Positions 17,119 through 24,385 of a stretch of 64,000 bases of DNA are shown here, piece by piece. The notes below the pieces were generated by a model, which worked only from the letters and a program-made list of their open reading frames with translations, ran no database searches and was not told the DNA's origin. The position numbers were made by a program, and so were the translations under genes. The DNA lies in the NCBI GenBank assembly GCA_035533295.1, contig DATLUA010000027.1, positions 1 through 64,000 on the forward strand, given 5' to 3'. This DNA is from JAGWJU01 sp035533295 (lineage in GTDB: Bacteria; Elusimicrobiota; Elusimicrobia; UBA1565; UBA9628). Position 1 is the stretch's first letter, and each line of letters begins with the position of its first letter.

Positions 17119-17146
17119 TTGACCTCCGGCGGGGCGGGGCTATACT
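17119..17146 (+). promoter_or_regulatory. promoter of cspA
   Basis: TTGACC (17119-17124), a 16-base GC-rich spacer, and TATACT (17141-17146). A start near 17153 would give a leader of about 70 bases, as is usual for cold-shock mRNAs, ending in the ribosome binding site GAGGAAAG before ATG 17223. Confidence 0.6.
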
Positions 17147-17222
17147 AAGGAGCAGGACTGCCGTCGCGCGGGCGGGGCGCGCCTGGAGGCCCCGTGGACC
17201 GGAAGCGGAAAGAGGAAAGACC

Positions 17223-17426
17223 ATGTCGAAAGGGAAAGTGAAGTGGTTCAACGATCAGAAGGGGTACGGCTTCATCACGCCGGACGACGGATCGAAGGAT
17301 CTCTTCGTGCACTTCAGCGCGATTCAAGGAGACGGCTTTAAAAGCCTCGCCGAGAATCAGGCCGTGGAATACGACATCGAGCAAACGGAGAAAGGACCCA
17401 AAGCGGCCAACGTCAGAAAAGCCTAA
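17223..17426 (+). CDS. cspA: cold-shock protein
   Basis: A 67-residue single OB-fold protein that binds single-stranded RNA and DNA and melts secondary structure in mRNA. RNP1 (KGYGFIT, residues 14-20) and RNP2 (LFVHFSAI, residues 29-36) are intact, and the KVKWFNDQKG start is standard. It is monocistronic, with its own promoter and a leader of about 70 bases. Its stop codon overlaps that of the convergent orn gene. Confidence 0.95.
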   Translation: MSKGKVKWFNDQKGYGFITPDDGSKDLFVHFSAIQGDGFKSLAENQAVEYDIEQTEKGPKAANVRKA

Positions 17427-17989
17427 ATTTCCAGGGACTTCTTGAAAATCGTCCGGCGGTAGTACGCCAATTCCGCGATGGACTCGCGGATGTCGGCGAG
17501 GGCTTCGTGTTGCTTGCTTTTTGAATAAACGTACTTCTCGCCCGGATACCAGCGCTTGACCAATTCCTTGATCGTGCTCACGTCGATGGAGCGGTAGTGG
17601 AAGTAGTCGTGCAGCCTGGGCATGTACTTGACGAGGAAGCGCCGGTCCTGGCCGATGGTGTTCCCGCACAGAGGCGCTTTTTTCTCCAGGCACCAGGACG
17701 CGATGAACTCCAGGGTCCGGGCCTGGGCCTGGGCCAAAGAGACGCTTGATTCCTTCACCCGATCCGTGAGACCCGATTTGCCGTGCTGATCCACGCACCA
17801 GGGATCCATTTTAGCCAAGGCCTCGTCGTCATGATGGATGGCCAGGACCGGCCCCTCCGCCAGGACGTTGAGATCGCTGTCGGTGACCACAGTGGCGATT
17901 TCGAGGATGGTCTCCGTCTCCGGCTCAAGGCCGGTCATCTCCAAATCAAGCCACGCCAGATTTTTCTCGTTCTGCATCGCGCCGGACAT
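17423..17989 (-). CDS. orn: oligoribonuclease
   Basis: DEDDh 3'-5' exonuclease that degrades RNA dinucleotides, including pGpG. The chosen start, ATG 17989, gives 188 residues beginning MSGAMQNEKNLAWLDLEMTG; AAGGA lies seven bases upstream, and an ATG three bases earlier is equally usable. The DEDD residues can be followed: WLDLEMTG (Asp, Glu), CGNTIGQDRRF (Asp) and HEALADIRES (His, Asp). The length is typical. Orn being otherwise commonest in proteobacteria and actinobacteria is worth noting for taxonomy. The gene is convergent with cspA with overlapping stops. Confidence 0.92.
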   Translation of the reverse strand: MSGAMQNEKNLAWLDLEMTGLEPETETILEIATVVTDSDLNVLAEGPVLAIHHDDEALAKMDPWCVDQHGKSGLTDRVKESSVSLAQAQARTLEFIASWCLEKKAPLCGNTIGQDRRFLVKYMPRLHDYFHYRSIDVSTIKELVKRWYPGEKYVYSKSKQHEALADIRESIAELAYYRRTIFKKSLEI

Positions 17990-18009
17990 CATACCATCCT
18001 TGCCCAATC

Positions 18010-18039
18010 TTGACAACAGCGAAGACGCTCTGCTACACT
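18010..18039 (+). promoter_or_regulatory. promoter of the LPP20-lpoB operon
   Basis: TTGACA (18010-18015), an 18-base spacer and TACACT (18034-18039), followed by a ribosome binding site GGAGG six bases before ATG 18082. It overlaps the possible upstream region of the divergent orn gene. Confidence 0.6.
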
Positions 18040-18081
18040 GCCCGAGTCAACGCGTAGGAGTGTCCGGGAGGGAGGAAAATC

Positions 18082-18681
18082 ATGAATCTAAAAAACAAGT
18101 TTGTTTCGTGCGCGGGGCTTTTGGCGGCCGGACTGGGATTGACTTTCATCGCGGGCTGCCACCATTACGTGGTGTCCCCCATCGCGAAGAACGCCCCTGA
18201 TTGGGTCAACAAGGGCAACGGCGCCTTCAAGGACGGCGGCCAAAGCGTGTTCTACGGCGTGGGCAGCGTCCAGGGCATCCGCAACATCCCCCTGGCGCAG
18301 ATGTCGGCCGATGACCGCGCCCGCGGCGAGCTCGCAAAAATCATGAATGATTACGTGGCGACTTTGACCAAGGACTACATGGCCTCGACCACGGCCGGCG
18401 ACATGACCAAGTCCTCTGAGGAGCAGATGGTGTCGAGCACCATGAAGAACTTCGCCGAGTTCACGCTGCACGGCGCCGTCATCGTGGACCGCTGGGTGGA
18501 CCGCTCGGTCAATCCCCCGGTCTACTACTCGCTGTGCAAGCTGGACATGAACGCGGTCCAACAGAGCCTGAATCAGTCCAAGGACTTGAACGCCCAGGTC
18601 CGGGACTACGTCAAGCAGGACGCGAATAAGGCTTTCGACGCCTTGAACGCCGAGGAAGCCAAGCATAACGTGGCGAACTAG
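18082..18681 (+). CDS. LPP20-like lipoprotein
   Basis: A 199-residue lipoprotein: a basic N-terminus, hydrophobic core and lipobox FIAGC with Cys at about residue 26. The mature part contains PDWVNKGNGAF and the block VFYGVGSVQGIRN, followed by DDRARGELAKIMNDYV, the arrangement seen in LPP20/FlgP-type proteins, where an A-R-G-E-L-A-K helix follows a short beta strand. It is the first gene of a four-gene envelope operon with lpoB, a COG3014 protein and a second LPP20 protein. It probably resides in the outer membrane, facing the periplasm. The exact function is unknown. Confidence 0.7.
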   Translation: MNLKNKFVSCAGLLAAGLGLTFIAGCHHYVVSPIAKNAPDWVNKGNGAFKDGGQSVFYGVGSVQGIRNIPLAQMSADDRARGELAKIMNDYVATLTKDYMASTTAGDMTKSSEEQMVSSTMKNFAEFTLHGAVIVDRWVDRSVNPPVYYSLCKLDMNAVQQSLNQSKDLNAQVRDYVKQDANKAFDALNAEEAKHNVAN

Positions 18682-18708
18682 CCGAAAGGAGAACGCTTCC
18701 AGCAGACC

Positions 18709-19308
18709 ATGAAAAAAGCATTGGCTTTCTCTGCGCTAGCCGTTGCCGTCGGATTCGCCGGGTGCAGTTCCATCAGCGTCAAGCGCGAAAGCGCCAACCA
18801 AGTCCAAGACTTGAGCGGGCGCTGGAACGAGCAGGACTCCCTGCAGGTGGCCCATACGATGATATCGGACTGCCTGTCCCGCGCTTGGCTGGATAACTGG
18901 GACGCCGGCCACTCCAAGCCGCCGGTCGTCATCGTGGGCGACGTCCGCAACATGGGCTTCGAGCACATCGACACGGACTCCTTCATCGAGGACCTGCAGA
19001 GCGAGCTCATCAACTCCGGCAAGGTGCAGTTCGTGGCCGGCGCCCAGGCCCGCCAAGGCGTGCGCGCCGAGCGGCTCGACCAGGACGCCAACGCCTCCGC
19101 GGACACGCGCAAGGCCAACGGGCAGGAGACCGGCGCGGACTTCATGCTCCAGGGCATCATCAACGAGATGAAGGACACCGTCGGCGGCAGAAGCGTGGTC
19201 ACCTTCCAGACCAACCTCAAGCTCGTCAACCTGGAAACCAACGTCATCGTTTGGAACGGCGAGGACAAAATCAACAAGTACATCAAGCGCTCCGCACTGG
19301 GATTCTAG
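18709..19308 (+). CDS. lpoB: penicillin-binding-protein activator LpoB-like lipoprotein
   Basis: A 199-residue lipoprotein with lipobox GFAGCSS (Cys near residue 19). The soluble domain has the LpoB pattern: RWNEQDSLQVAHTMISDCL, then VVIVGDVRNMGFEHIDTDSFIEDLQSEL and GADFMLQGIINEM. In Escherichia coli LpoB spans the periplasm to activate the synthase PBP1b. Homologues in other phyla often pair with LPP20 and COG3014 proteins, exactly as seen here; their partner PBP is unproved. It starts 27 bases after the LPP20 gene. The AAAGGAG upstream is unusually far (18 bases) from the ATG. Confidence 0.82.
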   Translation: MKKALAFSALAVAVGFAGCSSISVKRESANQVQDLSGRWNEQDSLQVAHTMISDCLSRAWLDNWDAGHSKPPVVIVGDVRNMGFEHIDTDSFIEDLQSELINSGKVQFVAGAQARQGVRAERLDQDANASADTRKANGQETGADFMLQGIINEMKDTVGGRSVVTFQTNLKLVNLETNVIVWNGEDKINKYIKRSALGF

Positions 19309-19320
19309 GCCCGGCGAATT

Positions 19321-20697
19321 ATGCGCGCTCATAAGCCCCCGAAAGGGGGCTTATTGATTTTATTGGCTCTCGCGGCGGGAGCGCTTTGCTCCTGCGCGGG
19401 GCCGTCCACCGGCGTCGAGAAGAAGCTCAACACCCTCATCGCCGCGCAGAACTATCCCGCGGCCGACTCCTATCTCGACCACGTCAAATACATCCAGTTC
19501 GGCAAGAAAAACGCCGTCCTCTTTTATCTGGATAAAGGCGCGATTGAACACTACGGCGGGCAGTACTCGCAAAGCGACCAGGATTTGGCGACGGCGGAGC
19601 ACCGCATGGATGACCTCTACACAAAAAGCGTGACGAAGATGGCCGGCATGCTCATCTTCAACGACAACACCATGGATTACGCGGGAGCGCCTTTCGAGCA
19701 CGTGCTGGAGCACATTCTGCGCTCTCTCAACTACGCGCTGCAAGGCGACATCGACGACGCGCTGGTCGAGTCGCGGAAGGTCGAGCTCTTCCTCGACAAC
19801 CTCAACGCCAACGCCGGAAGCGCCAACATCTACAAGGACGACGCCTTCGCCCGCTATCTTGACGCGCTCTACTACTCCGACGAGGGCATGAACGACGACG
19901 CCCGCATTTCCATGGACGCCGCCAAAAAAGCGTACGGATGGTACGCCGCCGACTACAACACCCCCATGCCCGAATTTCCCCCGCTGGACCAAGATCAAAT
20001 CACCCCGAACACCGGCGAGCTCGTTTTCATCCATTACAACGGCGTCGCGCCGCGCAAGATTTCCAAAACCATTCAAATCGCCTGGAACGACGCGCTCGTC
20101 GCCCTACGCCAAGACCGGCAGGAAGAGAACAGGGACCCGCGCGTGGCCAACGCCCTGTATGCCGGTTTTTTCGGGAACGCCATCACCGTGGCCTACCCCG
20201 AATATGTCCAAGACCGTTTCTCCATCGTTTCCTCCGACGTCCTCGTGGATTCCCAGCCCGCCGTCGGAACCCAATTGGCCGAGGACATCTCGGCCATCGC
20301 GTTCAAGACCCTGCGCGACAACAAGGCGCTTATCATGACCCGAGCCATCGCCCGCGCGACCGTCAAGTTCATCCTGGCCAAAACGGCGGCCGACGCCGAA
20401 GCCGGCTACTGCGACAAAAAATTCGGGACCGGGAACCTGGGCGATATCTCCTGCCGAGCGCTGGGCCGCGGCGTGGCTTTCGGCGCGGCGGCGGGAACGG
20501 AAGTCGCCGACACGCGCTGCTGGACGACCTTGCCGTCGCAAATTCGCATCGCCCGCCTGGAATTGCCGGCGGGCAAGCATGACGTAAGCGTGCAATTCCG
20601 CGACGCCGCAGGCGCCCTCGTGGAAACCCGCACGTTCAAGGACGTGACCATCAACCCCGGGAAACGCACCTATCTCGCGTTCAGGACGGCCCTATAA
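19321..20697 (+). CDS. COG3014-type TPR lipoprotein
   Basis: A 458-residue lipoprotein with lipobox ALCSC (Cys near residue 24 from ATG 19321). The first 200 residues are helical and TPR-like (YLDKGAIEHYGGQYSQSDQDL, broken here by repeats of paired helices). The second half has ELVFIHYNGVAPRK and the ending FKDVTINPGKRTYLAFRT, both typical of COG3014 proteins that accompany LpoB. A TTG at 19354 is an alternative start preceded by GGGGG; the ATG start gives the better basic n-region. A strong hairpin lies over the first codons (see the terminator entry). The function is unknown, presumed envelope-related. Confidence 0.7.
   Translation: MRAHKPPKGGLLILLALAAGALCSCAGPSTGVEKKLNTLIAAQNYPAADSYLDHVKYIQFGKKNAVLFYLDKGAIEHYGGQYSQSDQDLATAEHRMDDLYTKSVTKMAGMLIFNDNTMDYAGAPFEHVLEHILRSLNYALQGDIDDALVESRKVELFLDNLNANAGSANIYKDDAFARYLDALYYSDEGMNDDARISMDAAKKAYGWYAADYNTPMPEFPPLDQDQITPNTGELVFIHYNGVAPRKISKTIQIAWNDALVALRQDRQEENRDPRVANALYAGFFGNAITVAYPEYVQDRFSIVSSDVLVDSQPAVGTQLAEDISAIAFKTLRDNKALIMTRAIARATVKFILAKTAADAEAGYCDKKFGTGNLGDISCRALGRGVAFGAAAGTEVADTRCWTTLPSQIRIARLELPAGKHDVSVQFRDAAGALVETRTFKDVTINPGKRTYLAFRTAL
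19331..19364 (+). terminator. terminator-like hairpin over the 5' end of the COG3014 gene
   Basis: A perfect ten-base-pair stem, ATAAGCCCCC (19331-19340) and GGGGGCTTAT (19345-19354), with a GAAA tetraloop, followed by the T-rich TGATTTTATT. It would end transcripts after lpoB, yet lies inside the reading frame of the next gene, and its 3' arm contains the GGGGG that could serve an alternative TTG start at 19354. Confidence 0.65.
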
Positions 20698-20700
20698 ACC

Positions 20701-21756
20701 ATGAATAAAAAAACAGCCGGTCTTTTCGCCTTGTTTGCCCTCCCCGTATTCGGAGGCTGCGCCTTTCTAGCGAGCCGCCACGCCGCCGCCGCGGCGCGGC
20801 CCGATTGGATTGAGAATTGGAGCGCGCAATACCCGAGCGCGCAATACCTGGCCGGAGTCGGCATCGGGTACAGCCGCGCCTCCGCCGAGGATTTCGCCCG
20901 CGGCGAAATCGCCAAAATCTTTTCCGCCCAGGTCAACGTCCAGGAGAGCGCCTCTCAGACCGAAACGGATCAAAGCGGCGGCAAGACCGACGCATCCTCC
21001 CTGCTGACCTCGGCCTCGCAGAATGTCCGGACCGTTTCTCACAAGGTTCTTGAAGGCGCCGTCATCGCCGCGGATTGGCAGGACCCCCAAAGCGATCAGT
21101 ATTACGCGCTCGCGGTTCTCGATCGCCAGAAAGCGGCGGACTCCCTATCCGCGCAGATCGGCGACTTGGACTCCCAAATTCAACAGCTTGAATCGGCCTT
21201 GAAGCAGTCGACAACCGCGCTGGCTCGGGCCAAAAACGCCATGGGCATCGTCACGGATCTGGCCAAGCGCCGGGACTTGTCCGCGGAACTCAGGGTCGTG
21301 GGGCAAAGCGGAGAAGGCGTCCCGGCGCCGGTCGATGCCGCGTTGGCGCAAAGCGACGCGCAGAGCGCCTTGGCCGCGCTCAACGTGGTCATCCACATCG
21401 ACGGCGACGATTCGGGCGTCGTGACCAACGGGCTTATCCGAGGCTTAAACGAGCTGGGAATTCAAGCGCGCCAGGGCGACGCCGCGCAGAAAAATCTCGA
21501 CATCGCCGTCACCGGGTCGATTTTCACCTCGTCGGAAAGCTTGGGGAGCGAGAGCCCCTGGAAGCGGGCGCTCAGCAGCGCGGACATCCGCGCCGCGGAC
21601 GCGGCCGACTCCAAAACCATCGCGGCCATCCGGCCCTCGGCCAGGGAAGACTCCCAGGATTATCAGACCGCGGTCGCGCGGAGCCTGGACTCCTTGTCCC
21701 AGGCCTGCGCCCGGCAGATTAAAAAAGCCGTTTCCGATTACCTCGTCGGACAATAG
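20701..21756 (+). CDS. second LPP20-like lipoprotein, 351 aa
   Basis: Starts three bases after the COG3014 stop. The lipobox is FGGCAF (Cys near residue 20). The first half repeats the LPP20 pattern of the operon's first gene: RPDWIENWSAQYP, then YLAGVGIGYSRASAEDFARGEIAKIFSAQVNV. A coiled-coil segment follows near residues 155-190 (QIGDLDSQIQQLESALKQS). The C-terminal part is a mixed alpha/beta domain with VVIHIDGDDSGVVTNGLIRGL, similar to the CsgG/LpoB-type nucleating fold by pattern, ending in a helix. Two LPP20 proteins around LpoB suggest a multi-lipoprotein complex. Confidence 0.68.
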   Translation: MNKKTAGLFALFALPVFGGCAFLASRHAAAAARPDWIENWSAQYPSAQYLAGVGIGYSRASAEDFARGEIAKIFSAQVNVQESASQTETDQSGGKTDASSLLTSASQNVRTVSHKVLEGAVIAADWQDPQSDQYYALAVLDRQKAADSLSAQIGDLDSQIQQLESALKQSTTALARAKNAMGIVTDLAKRRDLSAELRVVGQSGEGVPAPVDAALAQSDAQSALAALNVVIHIDGDDSGVVTNGLIRGLNELGIQARQGDAAQKNLDIAVTGSIFTSSESLGSESPWKRALSSADIRAADAADSKTIAAIRPSAREDSQDYQTAVARSLDSLSQACARQIKKAVSDYLVGQ

Positions 21757-21769
21757 CGCGCGGCGGCGC

Positions 21770-24352
21770 TTATCGCCCGAAGAGCCCTTGGATAATCTGC
21801 TTGGCCGGCTGCACCAAGAGTTGGCCCAGCCGCGCGTGGACCTTGGGCTTGTCGAAGCTCCCCGACACTTCCACCGGGAAAGGCGCCAGCCCCGCCAGCT
21901 GCGTGTTCATGGTCAAATCGAGCTTTTGCGCCGGCAAATCGATGGTTCCCTGCGCGTCCAAATCCGCCACCTCGCTTGAAAACCGGCTGTCCTTGACGGT
22001 CATGACGCCGTTCCGGAAGGCGTAGTCGCCGTTCAAGCCGAAGAAGGCGATGTGATCGAAATTCGGGAATAGCCGGATGCCGCCCAAATTTCCGATTTTC
22101 TGAAAAACAAGAAATGGAAACGTCAGGACTTTGACCACATTGGATTCATCGGCCAGATCCCCCAGCCCGTCAAAGCGGCCGCCGGAGACCTTGATCCGCG
22201 CCCAGCCGTTTAATTTCGAGAGATCGGAGCCGATGCCGGAAAGATTCCAATAGAGCCGGACGTCCTCGGCCTTGATGTTGGGATGCGTCAACTCGTCGAT
22301 GGTCAACTGGCCTTTGGCCTTGGCGAAAAGCTTTGTCGAAGCCCCCTTGGGAGAGGGGCGGGCCGCCGCGGACGGCTTTTGCGCGGCAGCGGCGCTCGAT
22401 GAAACGGCCGCCAGCAATTGCCCCAAATCCAGCTTGCTCAGCTCGGCTTGAACGTCGACGGCCGGATGCGGCGTGGCGTAATCTTCGAGGGTCAAATTAG
22501 CTTGGAGCTCGCCGCTGCCGAAGCTTCCGTCCAAATTCGGGATGTCGATGCGCTGGGCGTCGAACGTCGCGATGCCGCCGAAGCCCGCGAATTTCAGTCC
22601 GGAAAAATCGCCGCTCAAGCCCTGAAACTTCATTTTCCCCGCCAAGAAGGGGTCCGTCAGCGGACCGCGCGCGGCCAAAACGAAGAAACCACTCCCCGCC
22701 AGATGCAGCGGAGCCAAACTGGGAACCAGCGGCGCTATTTCGCCGAGCACGAACCGGCGGCAGGTCAGCATCGCCTTGACCGTGCGCCCGGCTTGGCGCC
22801 ATTGCGACACATTGCCGGAAACTTCCAAATCGTTGTCCCCCACCACGGCGCGCAGTGATTTGACGTCTATTTGGCTTGAAGCGATATGCAGGGCGGCGTC
22901 CCAGCGCGACGCGGGCAGGACAAAATCCCGCGGCACATCCGGAAACGGCAGCTGCGCGGCGCGCAGTTCGGGGATGCTCAGTTCCGCGGCCACGTTCAAA
23001 TCCGGCTCGGGAGCGCTCCAGAGCCGCCGCGCCGCGCCGGAAATCTCGACCGTCCCATAATCGGTCTTCAAATTAAAAACGGAAATATTGGCGTCCGCTC
23101 CGGACAGCGCCGCTTTAGCGTCAAGAACGAACGCCGGAATAATCAGCCCGGAGGGAACGCCGCGCGGAAGAAGCGTGATGGCCGAGGCTTTGATTCGCGG
23201 CGCGCTCAAGTGCGCGGCAATGTTCAGATTCGGGTTCCATTTTCCGGATGCGACGCCCGCGATGGAGCCCTCTATATTGACGTTCCCCACCTGCGGCGAA
23301 GCGACGGACACTCCGCTTAAGCCGAGAATTCCCTTCGCGAAATCAATCCGCCCCGCGAGAGAAAGCGGCGGGACACTTAAATCTTTCGGCAGGCCGGAAA
23401 GTTTCAAATCGGCCGCATTAAACCCAGGGCTTTTGAGATCGACGTCGGCCCGGACTTGCTTGACCTCATGATCCTCGGAGAAAACGGCGCTGCCGGAAAG
23501 ACGGCCGTCCGCGATTTGCGCGCCGTCGCGCGCCACGTCCGCCTGGATGTCGAACTTCGGCGACTCCAAATCCTGGGCATCGCCGGACAGAGTCGCGCCC
23601 CAGCCCAAAAAGGACGCGGCCGCTTTCCGGAACTTAAATTCCATTTGGCCCGGGTTCCCGCCGCCCAAGCCGACATCCCCGTCAAAAGAAACCGTTCCCT
23701 GCCGCGTTTGACCGCCCTTTTTCACGGCGAACGCGGCTGACAGCGAAGCCGCGAAAGGCCGGATCATCTGGAAATGGCGGATATCGGCGTCAAGCCCGGA
23801 AATTTCCATCGTCTCACCCGCCGCCTCGTTCCGATACTCAAGCCGGCCGCCGGAGATGAGGATTTTTCCGGCCGCGTAGCTAAACGGCTTCGCGGAGGCC
23901 GCCGCGGCGCCGCTCGCGGCCTTGCCGGCCGCGTTTTTGGGAGCCGTGGAAAAAATGTCGGAAAAATTAAAGGTCCCGTTCTTGTGCCCGATGACGCTGA
24001 CTTCCGGATTCTGGACCGTCAAGCTCGCCACCGCCAGGCGCCGATGAAGAAGCGCAAGAAGCCGCACCCGAACGCTCAGGGAGTCGAGCGACAGGAAGGT
24101 CCCGGCCGAAAAATCGGGCCTTTCGGAGACCGCAAAATCCTTGATGGTCACGCCGTGGATGAGGCTCCAGCCGACGCTCCCTATTTTAACGTCCCTGTTT
24201 ATTTTCTGCTTGGCCTCCGAAGCGATCAAGGCGCGGATTCTCGCGGGCGGGAACAGCCGGCCGAGAATAAACGGCGCGAGCGCCGCGGCGATGAGAAAAA
24301 GCGCCGCGGCGACGGCGGCGGCGCGCCACAAATAGGAAACGGCTTTCTTCAT
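21770..24352 (-). CDS. AsmA-family protein
   Basis: An 860-residue protein with one N-terminal transmembrane helix (residues 8-30, AAAVAAALFLIAAALAPFILG) followed by FPPARIRALIASEAKQKINRDVKIGSVGWSL in short pieces, the hallmark start of AsmA/YhdP/TamB-like proteins. The rest is a long run of beta repeats, as in bridge-like lipid transporters, with an Ala/Ser-rich linker near residue 645. The C-terminal domain (SRFSSEVADLDAQGTIDL, MNTQLAGLAPFPVEVSGSFDKP) is the AsmA C-terminal module. Family members move or organise phospholipids between the inner and outer membrane. It is convergent with the lipoprotein operon and divergent from uvrA, 33 bases away. Confidence 0.82.
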   Translation of the reverse strand: MKKAVSYLWRAAAVAAALFLIAAALAPFILGRLFPPARIRALIASEAKQKINRDVKIGSVGWSLIHGVTIKDFAVSERPDFSAGTFLSLDSLSVRVRLLALLHRRLAVASLTVQNPEVSVIGHKNGTFNFSDIFSTAPKNAAGKAASGAAAASAKPFSYAAGKILISGGRLEYRNEAAGETMEISGLDADIRHFQMIRPFAASLSAAFAVKKGGQTRQGTVSFDGDVGLGGGNPGQMEFKFRKAAASFLGWGATLSGDAQDLESPKFDIQADVARDGAQIADGRLSGSAVFSEDHEVKQVRADVDLKSPGFNAADLKLSGLPKDLSVPPLSLAGRIDFAKGILGLSGVSVASPQVGNVNIEGSIAGVASGKWNPNLNIAAHLSAPRIKASAITLLPRGVPSGLIIPAFVLDAKAALSGADANISVFNLKTDYGTVEISGAARRLWSAPEPDLNVAAELSIPELRAAQLPFPDVPRDFVLPASRWDAALHIASSQIDVKSLRAVVGDNDLEVSGNVSQWRQAGRTVKAMLTCRRFVLGEIAPLVPSLAPLHLAGSGFFVLAARGPLTDPFLAGKMKFQGLSGDFSGLKFAGFGGIATFDAQRIDIPNLDGSFGSGELQANLTLEDYATPHPAVDVQAELSKLDLGQLLAAVSSSAAAAQKPSAAARPSPKGASTKLFAKAKGQLTIDELTHPNIKAEDVRLYWNLSGIGSDLSKLNGWARIKVSGGRFDGLGDLADESNVVKVLTFPFLVFQKIGNLGGIRLFPNFDHIAFFGLNGDYAFRNGVMTVKDSRFSSEVADLDAQGTIDLPAQKLDLTMNTQLAGLAPFPVEVSGSFDKPKVHARLGQLLVQPAKQIIQGLFGR

Positions 24353-24385
24353 GAGGATGCCCTAAAAATACTAAAATCGGCGTTC

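Noticed and set aside
23774..24385. In-frame extension upstream of uvrA
   Set aside because: It is antisense to the AsmA gene and lacks homology; ATG 24386 matches the family N-terminus.
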